From Microcyclospora pomicola (taxonomy: Eukaryota > Ascomycota > Dothideomycetes > Capnodiales): a stretch of DNA of 64,000 nucleotides. Below the pieces are notes generated by a model. The model saw nothing but the letters and a program-made list of their open reading frames with translations. It was not told the DNA's origin and ran no database searches. The stretch spans positions 1 to 64,000 of the forward strand of contig NHNY01000039.1 in NCBI GenBank assembly GCA_002786065.1. Direction: 5' to 3'. Position 1 is the stretch's first letter. The number at the start of each line of letters is the position of its first letter. Positions 24,937 to 36,230 of this stretch are shown in pieces. The position numbers were made by a program, and so were the translations under genes.

Positions 24937-26559
24937 ATGGGTGATCCGCAATACCTTCAGTACCCAACTCTCGCCCTCGCTCAAACCGTTTTCACACTCG
25001 CCTCACCATCTACAACGCCCGCCGACAAGCAATCATCACTGCAAGCACTTCAAGATGACATTCGACAGCAGAAGATGGCACCGTTGTACGCCTATCTTGC
25101 ACATCCACAGTCTGGCAAGCTGAATACGAGTGGAGAGGGCGGCGCTTCGGCGTCACCAGTGGCGTCACGCACCAGCACATCCAGCGCGGCTCCATCGCCG
25201 TTCAACCTCTTACGGCGGACGAGCAGTATCAACACTCCGAGTATCGTTGGTGTACTAGGCGGGAAGCAGGACAACAGTGTCGGGCTACCGTGGGACGAGG
25301 CGCTGTACAATGAGCTGAAGGCAGACAACGAGAAGGAGCTGGAAGCCATTCAGAAGGAGGAGGATGAGGCAGTGGAGAAGGCTGGTGAGACGGAGGTCCA
25401 AACGGCGCGATCAAAGCGTGCCGAGCTTTATGCTCGCATCGGCGACAAAGACAAGGCGCTCGAGGAGTTTGAGAAGTTGTTCGAGAAGACGGCGATTCTA
25501 GGGACCAAGATCGACATTGTGTTGGCCATCCTCCGGATTGGATTGTTCTTCGACGACAAGCTGCTGGTCAAGAAGAATGTCGACCGGGCGCAGGCTTTGG
25601 TCGAAAGTGGCGGTGACTGGGACCGAAGAAACAGATTAAAGGCATACCAGGGCATCCACCTACTGACCATCCGCGCACACAATCTCGCCGCACCACTATT
25701 ACTGGACTCGCTATCGACCTTTACTTCCACAGAGCTTTGCCCGTACAGTTCGCTTGTCGTGTATGCGACGCTTGCGGGCGCCGTGAGCCTTCCGCGCCGT
25801 GACTTCAAGAGCAAGGTTGTGGATGCGCCTGAAGTGCGTGCAGTGTTCGGATCAGATGCCGCTTCAGATCGTCTAGCAGCACTCGGGGGAGCAGCCTCGG
25901 CAGGCCCTGGTGGTAGTGATGAGATGGCTGTCGATGAGTCAAGCGCCACCCCCAAGCCAACTGCTGTCAACCTCACACTCCTCGCGTCCGGATCAGCATC
26001 AGCAGAAGCACAAGCCAAAGCTGAGCCCAAGATTGATTTCAAGCCTCTGGCCACGATGATTCAATCACTCTACTCCGGCAACTACGGCAGCTTCTTCACT
26101 TCTCTCGCAACCGTCGAGCAAGAATTTTTGGGCAAGGATCGGTATTTGTACGAGCACAAGTCGTGGTTTGTTCGCGAGATGCGTCTTCGTGCCTACTCGC
26201 AATTGCTGCAAAGCTACAAGATTGTGAGCCTGACGTCGATGGCCAACAGCTTCGGCGTGTCAATAGACTGGCTGGACAAGGATCTCGCGCCGTTCATCGC
26301 CAGCCAACGGTTGCCATGCACGATCGATAGAGTGAAGGGCGTGATTGAGACGCAACGAAGTGACGACAAGAACAAGCAGTAAGTCTTCGTCTCCATGTGA
26401 CAGACTTGTCTCTGCCTGGTCTTGCGCTCTGCTATAACGATGATGTATACTAACGTGCTGCCTAGGTACAACGACGTGGTCAAGCAAGGCGATCAGCTCA
26501 TCACCAAGTTGCAGAAATACGGGCAGGTTGTTCGTCTACGTGGTAGTGAGCGCAGCTAG
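24937..26559 (+). CDS. RPN7: 26S proteasome regulatory subunit Rpn7
   Basis: Rpn7 (human PSMD6) is a PCI-domain subunit of the proteasome lid. Exons 24937-26378 and 26466-26559 give 511 residues; the join reads DKNKQ|YNDVVKQGDQLITKLQKYG. The family core is clear: ALYNELKADNEKEL, RAELYARIGDKDKALEEFEKL, GGDWDRRNRLKAYQGIHLL and, in the PCI domain, FFTSLATVEQEF and YSQLLQSYKIVSLTSMANSFGV. Family members are usually about 390-430 residues. The extra length here comes from two low-complexity insertions: a Ser/Ala-rich one at about residues 63-118 and an Ala/Gly/Ser-rich one at about 304-366 between the helical repeats and the PCI domain. The gene converges on the MFS transporter. Confidence 0.97.
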
Positions 26560-26973
26560 ACGATCATGCTGCTCTCGAAACGACGACGACTGGAAAAACA
26601 GCACGATGTGTGAATTGATGGTCATGGCATGGTCAGAGCTGCGTGGCCGCTCGCCCCTATCCTGTATAAGTACTAGATTTGTAGCTAGACGCTTCTACTG
26701 CCGCTACGACTCGTTCGTAACAGCAATCATCTACATCTTTCACTCTTGTGTCAACTTGCTTTCAAGCATTTTCGTGATCTCGTCCGCGATGTCATGCACC
26801 ATGCACAACAATCGACCTCGGTTTCCACGTAAGCGCGGAGATTCCACACAGACTCCATTTCCATTGGCGCACAATCATTACATTCTTTTATTCACCATCC
26901 ATGCAAAACACCCATGCCGTAGAGAAGTACTCCCCCATAGCCATGATCATGCACTTCATCAACATCTACACAT
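26560..26973. other. Convergent 3' spacer, RPN7 and MFS transporter
   Basis: Two genes end towards each other across about 410 bases. No coding sequence is evident. It holds a reverse-strand AATAAA listed separately. Confidence 0.6.
26887..26892 (-). terminator. Candidate poly(A) signal of the MFS gene
   Basis: A reverse-strand AATAAA lies about 80 bases past the stop codon of the transporter, a usual distance for a fungal polyadenylation signal. Confidence 0.4.
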
Positions 26974-29079
26974 TCAAGACTTGGCCGCCTCCGCCTCCGC
27001 CTCCGCAGCCACGCGCGCTTGTTCGAGCTCGACTTCCTCCCTCTCGCCGTCCAACCAAATCTCGTGGCCGTCGCCCTCGCGCACGAAACGGCCCGCCACG
27101 GCGCCCAGGACGGCCACACCGGCCAGACACCACCATGCCAGCCCGACGACACCGCGCTCGAGCCCCTTGCCGTATGCCCAGTTGACCAGCACGGGGCCGA
27201 TGGTGCGGGTGCCGGAGCTGACGGACTGGGCGATGCCGTGGACGGTGCCGAGGACGGAGGGGTGGGGCGAGGCGTTGTTGACGAGGATGGCGGTGGCGGG
27301 CAGCGCGAAGGTGCGCGCCGTCACCTGCACGAGCAGGATGGCGGTGATGGCGATCCACATGAGGAAGCCGGTGGCTTGGCCGGGGGGTGGCGTGCTCGAG
27401 GGGACGAGGGACAGGTAGGGCGTGATGAGGTAGGTGATGGGGAACAGCAGGAGGGCGAAGCGGTAGGATCGCACCATGCCGAGGCGGAAGGAAAGGGGCG
27501 GGTAGAGCAGGAGCTGCAGCGAGATGCCGATCACGCCGAGGATGGCGAGGGCGGTGCCAATGCTGGGCGGAGGGAGGGCGAGTCCGCCGGTGAAGGTGAA
27601 TGGTAGGTGGGTCGTGTAGCCGTCAGGGAGCGAGATGGTGGAGGCGGTGGTGGAGTTTGTTACAGACGTGGTGTTGTGGGCCTGCTCCTGAGGATCGTAT
27701 CGTGCCGTGGAGAGGAAGACGAACCACAAATTGGTGAAGATGCCGACATGGCCGGCCAACAGTCCGTGAGCGAGTAATGTAAGCAACAGATTGGTGGTCC
27801 AGATCTGGCGAAGGGGTAGCTTCCTCTTTACTTTTACCGCCTGCTTTGGTCGTTTCGCGGGAAGCATCTCAACATCACCCTCACCTATCGCTTCGTAGGC
27901 ATGTCTGTCCTTTCTTCTGAAGAGCGTCCTCTGGACCCACTTCCCGATGTTGAGACCCCAGTCAGACTTATTTCTCCGGCTCTCCAGAGTCTCTTCTAAG
28001 CCTAGCAACAAGGCTGTCGCGCTCATCACGAGGAAGATGGCCGACACCACATTCGGCAGCGCGTACGGCCAATGAGTCAACCACCATACACCCTGGGGAC
28101 CGCCCAGAGCGCTCCCCGGGCCAAATACGGAAGGATACGAGTGTACCGGATCAGCAAGAAGACCTCCCAGTAGAGGCCCTACTATGACACCGATGTTGAA
28201 AGTCATCGGCATGAGTAGAAACGCGCGACTCTGATACTTCTTCTCGGAGATGATCTCACTGATCATCGTGCGCATCACGCCGATGTTGCCGTTCAGCATC
28301 CCACCACAGCACCGCCAGAACACCGCCAGCCCAAAACTCTTGGAGAAGCCAAACCCGAGACTTCCAATGGCGGTACCCACCAGACCGATCAGGATAACCC
28401 GTTTCCGGCCAATGCGCTCGTGGTCAGCCAACCGCCCCCACATTATGGCCGTACAGAACTGTGCTCCTGTGAAAGCGGCGGCCAGGATCCCGACCTGCGT
28501 CGCGACGGTAGCGTCTGAAGGGGCGGATCCATCTGCGAGCGTGAAGGATTTGAGCTGGTAGAACATGTAGGCTGCGAGCGAGGTCTGCGTGAGAGGTTCC
28601 GAGAGGCGCGCACAAGTCAGAATCGCAAGTTGGCCCTTCCGAGGGAGGGACGACCACGTCACTGGATTCGTTTTCTGTGCTGGAGCATCGTGGAGCGCTG
28701 AGGGAGGTGTCGTGTCGTCGCCAGCGACTCCGTGAGCAGTAGACACTGCCGCTGGGGCAGCATGAGGATCTGACACTCCATGTCCTAGGAGATATTCATG
28801 TTCCGCCTGGTCGTTGCTCTGCTTATGTTCGTACGGATCTTCCTCATCCTCCGTAACCTCACCACCACTGTCGGTTTTCCGCGCGTGGAACTTCTTCAGC
28901 TCATACTCGGCATACGAAGCTTTGCCACCCCTGTCTCTTGCTTGATCTAGGCTGTTGCTTTTCGACGTCGAGGCACTGGCCAGCAGCGTGGTAGCAGCAC
29001 TGTCGACGTCGTCTACATTTTCCTCGGAAAGCTGTCTGTTATGGCGTGTGGTGTAAGTAGTATCGCCGGATGTCGTCAT
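26974..29079 (-). CDS. Major facilitator superfamily transporter (ZIFL/YCR023C-like)
   Basis: A single-exon MFS protein of 701 residues from the ATG at 29079; the frame stays open 30 codons upstream, but MTTSGDTTYTTRHNRQ looks like the better start. The first 150 residues are hydrophilic, Ser/Asp/Glu-rich and probably cytosolic. Helix 1 follows PLTQTSLAAYMFYQLKSF. The loop 2-3 signature reads GRLADHERIGRKRVILIG, close to the MFS motif A with extra residues. A second cluster of helices follows a long basic central loop (RRKDRHAYE...KRPKQAVKVKRKLPL). The layout resembles the ZIFL1 and yeast YCR023C group of proton-coupled transporters; substrate unknown (metal chelates, organic ions or drugs are possible). 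No introns are needed. Confidence 0.92.
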   Translation of the reverse strand: MTTSGDTTYTTRHNRQLSEENVDDVDSAATTLLASASTSKSNSLDQARDRGGKASYAEYELKKFHARKTDSGGEVTEDEEDPYEHKQSNDQAEHEYLLGHGVSDPHAAPAAVSTAHGVAGDDTTPPSALHDAPAQKTNPVTWSSLPRKGQLAILTCARLSEPLTQTSLAAYMFYQLKSFTLADGSAPSDATVATQVGILAAAFTGAQFCTAIMWGRLADHERIGRKRVILIGLVGTAIGSLGFGFSKSFGLAVFWRCCGGMLNGNIGVMRTMISEIISEKKYQSRAFLLMPMTFNIGVIVGPLLGGLLADPVHSYPSVFGPGSALGGPQGVWWLTHWPYALPNVVSAIFLVMSATALLLGLEETLESRRNKSDWGLNIGKWVQRTLFRRKDRHAYEAIGEGDVEMLPAKRPKQAVKVKRKLPLRQIWTTNLLLTLLAHGLLAGHVGIFTNLWFVFLSTARYDPQEQAHNTTSVTNSTTASTISLPDGYTTHLPFTFTGGLALPPPSIGTALAILGVIGISLQLLLYPPLSFRLGMVRSYRFALLLFPITYLITPYLSLVPSSTPPPGQATGFLMWIAITAILLVQVTARTFALPATAILVNNASPHPSVLGTVHGIAQSVSSGTRTIGPVLVNWAYGKGLERGVVGLAWWCLAGVAVLGAVAGRFVREGDGHEIWLDGEREEVELEQARVAAEAEAEAAKS

Positions 29080-29920
29080 CCAGGCGGCGTGCTCGGATAT
29101 GCAAAGCTCTGCTTTAAGGACCTTCAGACTCTGGCAGCCAAGGAGAGTCGCGCGATTTGCAACAAACACGTTGTTCGCTCAGCGCGAAGATAGTAACGGC
29201 CAGGACAGACTCTGCACCTGGACGGCGCATTGGTTGGTATTCACTTCACTTCGGCCGAGTTTTCCGGCAGATGCGGACTTAAGAATGCATGGGAAGTCAT
29301 CGCTAGTGAATGCGCGTGGGGTGGTGGGGCTCGCATACTTGTCCGCCAGTCGCCGGAAAACGCAATGCGATCTTGAAGATGTAGGCGATGATCTTGGACA
29401 GGACTTGAAGAACGAGAAAAGTGGAAGCTCGGTGGCGAGAGAAGGAAGCAAAAGAACTGCTTTGCAATGGGCATCGAGTGCAGTGGTGCCGACCTCAGTC
29501 TTATTGCAGAATGGTCGGATCTACAGATGATATGCAACGAATCTCCAACCCGCAAACAGCATGCCCAGGCGCAGTGACAGGTCGAAAGGAGAGCAAGTGC
29601 CATTAGTGTACATGAGCAAGTGTTGGGTGTGATTTGCTTGAGTTCTTGGAGACTGCTCGAACGGCAAAGTGGTATTGGACACACGATCGCCGCCAGCAGT
29701 CTCTGCGTCTGGTCTCTCCTCTTATACAACCTTCGGTGGAGGAGCCCTCTTCACCTCACACGGTCTTCAACACCCTGCTTCAACTATTACCCTCGAAGCT
29801 TACACCTTGCTCGTATCTCATTGTCAAAGCAAAGCACTTTGAACACACTCAAGTTCTGCAGATGAGCCATCAGGCAACTTGCGCAGGACGGCAGATCATC
29901 CCTTTAGTCGTGGTCTCCTC
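29080..29920. other. Promoter region of the MFS gene
   Basis: About 840 bases between two reverse-strand genes. It has only short overlapping frames and must contain the MFS promoter/5' UTR and the HP1 3' UTR. Confidence 0.5.
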
Positions 29921-30921
29921 TCACTCCCAACTTTCCGGTTTCGATTCGTCGACACTCTCGGGCTTGGAAAAGACCCTGCGCATGGAAGTGAGTCAAACGA
30001 GCACATCATGGGTAACCGAAGTTGCTGTCAGGGTGTTTAGTAGTAGTCTCACTACCTCTCCTGCTACCTCACCAGCAACGGCCAAGTCAGGGGGGAACGC
30101 AACTTACAGATGATTCTCGTAGTAATCCAGTAGCTTTTGTGGACACTTCCGTCGGATCACCGCCATAGGATGCTGTGTCTTGTCTCCGGAGTTCCATTGG
30201 ACGTAGACCGTAAGTCGTGTCTCCCTCTTGCCCCTTCCACTGGAAGCCGGCACTTCCTCCTGTAGTACCGAGGTGATACGTGTCACCGAAGTCTCCCACT
30301 GACCAGATGGCAGTTGTACTTTGGGTGCTTTGCCCTCATCTTCTGTTGCGGTCCCATTCGACTTGCGACCGCCTGTCTTCTGCTTCTTTCCGCTAGATGG
30401 TGCAGGTGAGCTTGCGAAAGCATTCGATGCATCACGTTTCCTTCCTTTGCCTTTGCGGGTCGATGCCGAGTCTGCCACGGGCGCGCCACCGATCTTTTCG
30501 TGGTACTCTGCGAGCAGCTCTTGTGCACCTGACCTATACTACTGTTAACTGATGTGGTAAGATCACAGGCACTTGACCTACAAGTTCTCTTCGGGCTCCC
30601 AGGTCTGATCTTTCTTTTTCTCGAAACCTAGCCACTTGATGAGGTAGACAACGTGGTTGTCGTCGCCTTCGAAGCCGTGGTCCAAGATCCTCTCCACGCG
30701 GTACTCGTCCTCATCTTCATCCTCGTCTTCCTCCTCCGGTTCTGCGACGTTCTCTTCCTCGTCCTCATCTTCTGGCTCTGGGACGCGCGCTCGGGCGGGA
30801 ACAACGTCAGGGATCATGTCATCGTCGGAGTCGGCTGCACCAATGAGTTCTGTAAACATGTCAGTTCATGCGCACAACACGCAAGTAGTTGCGGCGCGTT
30901 GTCCAATGGCTTACGAGGCAT
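29921..30921 (-). CDS. Heterochromatin protein HP1 (chromo and chromoshadow)
   Basis: Four exons on the reverse strand: 30921-30915, 30849-30582, 30533-30108 and 29975-29921, total 756 nt, 251 residues. HP1 binds trimethylated H3K9 and dimerises through its shadow domain to silence chromatin. A very acidic stretch (about residues 27-51) precedes the chromodomain: EYRVERILDHGF, VVYLIKWLGF, TWEPEENL|SGAQELLAEYHEKIGG, the last part crossing the second intron. Likely aromatic-cage residues are Tyr52, Trp75 and Phe78. The hinge is basic (KGKGRKRDASNAF, GKKQKTGGRKS). The chromoshadow domain spans about 171-236 (WETSVTRITSVLQEE, LTVYVQWNSGDKTQHP, LLDYYENHL|VF). The first coding exon is only 7 nt (ATG CCT C). 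Orthologues are HepA of Aspergillus and HPO of Neurospora. Confidence 0.95.
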
Positions 30922-31418
30922 GTTTGTGAGAGTATGTAGTTCGAGCTCAGCTTGAGCGGTTCCGTCAGCTCTGGACAAGCTGCAGCGATCGTGTTATATG
31001 CGACAAAGGAAAAATAGGTTACAGAGTTGCTGGAGTGAAGGTCGTGGTGGAGTCTCAGTAGTGGTTCCAGTGAAGGTGAACGCGCCGCGACCGAGCTTCG
31101 CGTGCGGATAGTGGTCCGTGCGCTAGAAATTTCGTGGGCAGCACAAGGGAAGAGGTGGAGCGAAACGCGAGCAATAGAGTGCACTTCACGTGTATCTTCG
31201 ACCACACCGGACGACCACAGAAAGCGATCCCAATTGCGAAGCAATACTTTCTGAGCAATATTGGACGACGTACGAGGTGTTGCGATCGAGACTCGACTGC
31301 CGAACCAGCAAGAATCACGATACCCAGGCTTCAATACACGAGGGATTGTTATAGGCAGAGGAGGAGGGAGACAGACTCAGAGACCAACAGGAGGAGCTTC
31401 GTCGTCTAGCTGCACATC
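30922..31418. promoter_or_regulatory. Shared divergent promoter, HP1 and CCT5
   Basis: About 500 bases lie between the start codons of two genes pointing away from each other, so both promoters and 5' UTRs are here. I see no clear TATA box. The sequence contains no supported coding exon. Confidence 0.55.
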
Positions 31419-33308
31419 ATGGCTGGCATGCGTGAGTGAAGGTCATCATGCTAAGAATGGAACACGAGCGGCTGACCAAATATTGTACACCAGAGCTTGA
31501 TTTGAGCAACGGTAAGATAGACATCGCCTCATAGTTTCTCCCCCCCTACTGGGATACCTGGAAACTCTTCGACATGAAAGCCTGTCATACGCTATGCAGC
31601 ACAACCAGCTGACAAACATACCTACACAGCTCAAATTACACAAGACGAGAATGGACGACCATTCATCATCGTGCGCGATCAAGGCAAGAAGAAGCGGAGT
31701 CACGGTATCGATGCCGTCAAACAGCACATCCTTGCCGCGCGGACCGTCTCGAACATCGTCAAGACCTCATTAGGGCCTCGAGGATTGGACAAGATCCTGA
31801 TCTCACCGGATGGAGACATCACTGTCACGAATGATGGCGCCACGATTTTGGGGCAGATGGACATCACCAACCACATTGCGAAGCTGCTCGTCTCGCTCTC
31901 GCAGTCACAAGATGCTGAGATTGGCGACGGGACCACAGGTGTGGTTGTGCTGGCTGGAGCGCTGCTCGAGCAGGCTGCGGAGCTCATCGATAAGGGAATC
32001 CACCCCATTCGAATTGCGGATGGATATGATGCCGCTTGTGATGTGGCCGTACAGGAATTGGATAAGATCTCGGACGTCATGCCGTTCTCCCGAGAAGACA
32101 CATCAAACCTGGTGAAAGTGGCCAAAACCTCGCTCGGCTCGAAGATCGTCTCCAAGGCCCATGATCACTTCTCGCACATGGCGGTGGATGCAGTCTTGTC
32201 CGTGGCAGATCTCGAGCGGAAAGACGTTGACTTTGAACTGATCAAGGTCGATGGCAAGGTCGGTGGCGCGCTGGAGGACTCACTTCTCGTCAAAGGTGTG
32301 ATTGTCGACAAGGACTTCTCACATCCGCAAATGCCATCAGAAGTCAAAGATGCCAAGCTGGCCATTCTCACTTGTGCATTCGAGCCCCCGAAACCAAAGA
32401 CCAAGCATAAGTTGGACATCACCTCAGTCGCGGAGTTCAAGGAGCTACAGAAATACGAGCAAGCCAAGTTTGCCGAGATGATCAAACAGATCAAGGACAC
32501 AGGTGCTAATGTTGTGATCTGCCAGTGGGGTTTCGACGACGAAGCTAATCATCTCCTCCTCACCAACGAACTCCCAGCCGTCCGATGGGTAGGCGGACCC
32601 GAAATCGAGCTGATTGCCATAGCCACCAACGGTCGTATCGTCCCGCGATTCGAGGACCTTTCTGCTGCGAAGCTGGGCAAGGCAGGTATCGTCCGAGAGA
32701 TGTCATTCGGTACCACTCGGGAGAAGATGCTCATCATCGAAGACTGCGCGAACAGCCGCGCCGTAACATGCTTTCTGCGTGGAAGCAACAAGATGATCAT
32801 CGACGAGGCTAAGCGTTCGCTTCATGATGCGCTGTGTGTGGTGCGCAACCTGGTCAAAGACAACCGCATTGTGTATGGAGGTGGATCTGCCGAGATCGCC
32901 TGCTCGCTCGCGGTCGAAAAAGCTGCATTGGAGGAGCCTGGTCTTGCACAATACAGCATGCGTGCGTTTGCCGATGCGTTGGACGCTGTGCCGATGGCGC
33001 TTGCGGAGAACAGTGGTCTCAGCCCGATTGAGACCTTGTCAGAGCTCAAAGCAAGGCAGGGCAAGGGTGAGGGTCGCGGAAGGTTGGGCGTGGATTGCAT
33101 GCAAACCGGCAGCAATGGTAAGTGTCAAGCCCTCAGCGTGAAGCAGATCATGCATACTGACAGTTCCATCTCAGACATGAAGCAGCACTTCGTCATCGAC
33201 CCGCTGATCTCCAAGCGACAACAACTCCTCCTCGCCACTCAACTATGCCGCATGGTGTTGAAGGTGAACAATGTCATCATTGCGGGCAGCGATGACAACG
33301 ACTTTTAG
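31419..33308 (+). CDS. CCT5: T-complex protein 1 subunit epsilon (CCT5)
   Basis: CCT5 is one of eight subunits of the cytosolic chaperonin that folds actin, tubulin and other proteins with ATP. Exons: 31419-31431, 31494-31511, 31630-33117 and 33175-33308, total 1653 nt, 550 residues, the usual family length. The first two exons are 13 and 18 nt; joined they read [20 protein letters not shown]. Nucleotide-binding motifs are intact: [10 protein letters not shown], the GDGTT loop (residues 109-113), and [16 protein letters not shown]. The C-terminal part reads [17 protein letters not shown] and ends [12 protein letters not shown]. The last intron (33118-33174) is 57 nt, a multiple of three and has no stop in frame. 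The final exon joins SNG|DMKQHF, which restores family spacing. Confidence 0.97.
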
Positions 33309-34520
33309 ACAATGACTCGCAATGATGAGATGGTCGGGTAAGATGGCATGGCTGAGGTGGAATCGGTAGATGAACTGTCTTTGAAGCCTCAAGAAAACAT
33401 ACGAAGATAGCGTAGCTAGCCGCTCCACTAGACGTAACCATCTGTCCAAACATCATGCCCTGATGAGCAGCGCACGCTTCCAACTTCATAAGATGCCGAA
33501 GCTCTCTTCTACATGCCCCGATCTTCCATAACTCGTCGTTGTGACACCGCTGTTGTTACCGCTAGGCTTTCGGGCGACTCGGTCTGCTATGTGCTGTGCA
33601 TTCCAACTCTACCATCATCATCCCTCCCTCGCTCTAGCCGCCCACCTACCTACTCTCCCTCTATCGCCTACCTATCCTCCCATTCTTTCCATCATGCGCC
33701 TCCCTACGGTCCACTATCATCTTCCAACCCTATACAAGTCTATCCACCTATATGAATCTTTGCGCACATACAGTAATTTACATGATTTCAATTTCCCATT
33801 CCCTCTCCTCCATCCTGTTCCATGAAGTATGACATCTTAGGCAAGGTACGGAACAAAACGCCCAAGCATCATGTAGTCTCAAACCGCTTGGGTCAAGATA
33901 TTGGCGATCACGAAGGGCGGCTGATAAATATAGACCAGAGGTGTTGGCCACACAGCTTGGAGCTCGATTTACCTCAGCCTGAGTTTGGGATGATGAGTGT
34001 GTGATGATGGTGGTTGAGTGAGATGATGGTCGAGACGTGATGGAGTGGAGTCCCGCTTCTTCAGGTTCCCTCTACTTATTTCTATTCATACCTCTACCGA
34101 TGAATACTACCGTGCACAATACAGACCTGACGAGCCAGTTCGTGTACGGTCATCCGCAGTCCTAGGTTAGATGTCGTTGCTACCTTACTCTTCTTTGCGC
34201 TGCGTGGATGCCCCGCAAAAACATTCATTAGAGGCGTTCATCAATATCATGAAATCGATTCATCACATATGTGGTGCTTCATGGAGATGCTGCGAGATGA
34301 TACTGCCGTGTGCACATGAAGGAAGTCACATGGATCGCCATTCCCATACTGTCAAATTGCGTAAAACTTCTTACGATAGGAATGATTTGGAATAATGATT
34401 TCAGGCATAAACTATCTAAATAACGAATATGCTCGTAAGCACACATGTACATACACATACGTGGTCTCGTAAACACCTCCACATGCAGACCGAACACCCC
34501 ATCGGATAAAGCTCGTCGTG
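33309..34520. other. Convergent 3' spacer, CCT5 and copper-fist gene
   Basis: About 1.2 kb between two genes that end towards each other. Only short frames are seen. A C/T-rich forward stretch runs through 33590-33830. No gene or known repeat recognised. Confidence 0.55.
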
Positions 34521-36230
34521 TTATTGCATGCCCCACTCCACACTGTTGAAATCGGGGGAGAAGCCCGAGTTCATGTCAAAGGCCGCCACGGGCGAGGCGG
34601 TGATGAAAGGATCGTTCGGGACACTCATGGATCCGTCGGTCCAGGGCTGATTGGCGAAATCGAGGACGTCGGCACTGGTGTCCAGAGGGCCAAAGTCGAT
34701 GGAGGAAGAGGTGGCGTTGGGCATGCTCTTGTTCGGGTTGGCAGTGCTGACGAACATGCTGTCCATGTCGGGGAAGAGCTGGTGCATGATGTCAACGTTC
34801 GGGGCGTTGCTCGGCCCTACAGATTGAGATGCCGGTCGTCCTGTCGCAGGTAGACCTGTGAGAGCGCGACGAGGCATGTCGGACATTTGCCACGCATCAC
34901 TGAAGTTGGCCGCAAAGGCAGGCTCCGCTGGTCTTGGCTTGCTATCGGTAGGTGGGCAAAAGTCCTCCGACATTCCTGACCATGCGCCATTCACACCAGG
35001 CATGAACTCGGTTGGGCTGAAGAAATCTGCCGGGAGACTATGCCTGTTCGACTGAACCAAGCCAAGACCACCAGTGTTGCCAGCATTGAAGTGGGGATCC
35101 TCTTCAATGACCGGCATACCCAAAGCACCATACATGTCTTCCATGACGGGGACTTCATCGATCTCGGACTGCGTCCCAGATGATGCTGCAGTCAAAGCAG
35201 GCTGTGCAATGTTTATGTCGTGGTTTGTAGGCCATACACCGAATGGATTGTTGTCCGGCATACCACTCAACTCACCCGAGGAGAAGGTGGACCATGGGTT
35301 GAAGTCGTCACCCGCCACAGCGGACATGGCATCCAATGGAGTGTATGCGAAATGATCACTGCTTGTAGATTGCATGCTTTGGTTAGTTTGCACGAGGTCC
35401 AGGTTGTTGAGATCCAACTTGCCAGCATCACACATGAAAATGCTGTTGTTGTCCAGAGATCTGTTCCTGGGTGAAGCTTGTTCCGACGTCGACTCAGGCT
35501 GAGATGGAAGACCGTTGGCGACCGCGACTGCCGGGACAGGAAACTGCAGAGCAGCATCCAAGGCGAGATTGTCCACGGAGCGTCGGCCAGATCTTGGAAG
35601 TTGCTGTTCAGTCTGCGCTCGGGGGAGTGGCATCTTGTATGGCATCCCGCATTCGTGGGCGGCATTGTTCTTGCGATGCACCGGTTTGTGGTGTCCGTTG
35701 TGGAAGACCGTGATAGACCCATCTGAGCGTGTTGGCTCCAGTCGAGGCTTCACCGCAGGTCCATGAGGCAGTCCGTCGTCTATGGCAGGTTCCTTCTTCA
35801 ACAAAGCACAAGAACATTTGCCGCCATGTGAGCAGCAGCAGCCCTGTTCTTCCGCGACGGCAGTGAGATGTGCAGCATCTCTCTCCTCGGACAAGGATTC
35901 ATGAAAGCCGGCCTTGGCACGCTCTTCAGCCTCGCGCAGATGGATGCATTTCTCTCGCGAATGATGTGGTTGCTTGTCCGTCTCACCACATTGACAGCTG
36001 ACGTGCGCCGATCGCTTCTTGCGTTCAAGCCGGCAGTGGGAGCATTGGGTGACCGGACGGCCCTTCTTCGGAACCAAGTGCAGTTCTCGGTCAGTATGCG
36101 TGCATCCGCTCACACGATGACCTTTCAGACATGATCTGTGACGGCATCAGTATGTATCACAACATCGCACAAGGTCAGCAGGGCTGGCATACTGGCATGC
36201 CCATTTGGTGCCATCTGGTTTGACCACCAT
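34521..36230 (-). CDS. Copper-fist transcription factor
   Basis: Two exons on the reverse strand, 36230-36193 and 36135-34521, give 550 residues. The intron splits the copper fist; joined it reads KWACQ|SCLKGHRVSGCTHTDREL. Zinc ligands fit Cys12-x2-Cys15-x8-Cys24-x-His26, and KKGRP (residues 36-40) is the minor-groove DNA-binding motif of Ace1, Amt1, Mac1 and Cuf1. Further Cys/His residues (QCSHC, SCQCG) follow. A second cluster, GCCCSHGGKCSCALLKKE, at about 111-128 is probably a copper-sensing cluster. The rest is long, Asn/Ser/Pro-rich with an acidic, Phe/Trp/Met-dotted C-terminus like an activation domain. It should control copper uptake or detoxification; which of the two (Mac1-like or Ace1-like) cannot be decided from this sequence alone. 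Confidence 0.94.

Noticed and set aside
27019-27606. 195-codon forward frame rich in Gly/Asp/Glu inside the MFS gene
   Set aside because: Antisense shadow of the transporter with low-complexity composition.
29080-29169. Upstream extension of the MFS frame by 30 codons
   Set aside because: The frame is open but the added sequence has no family character; the ATG at 29079 starts a typical hydrophilic N-terminus.
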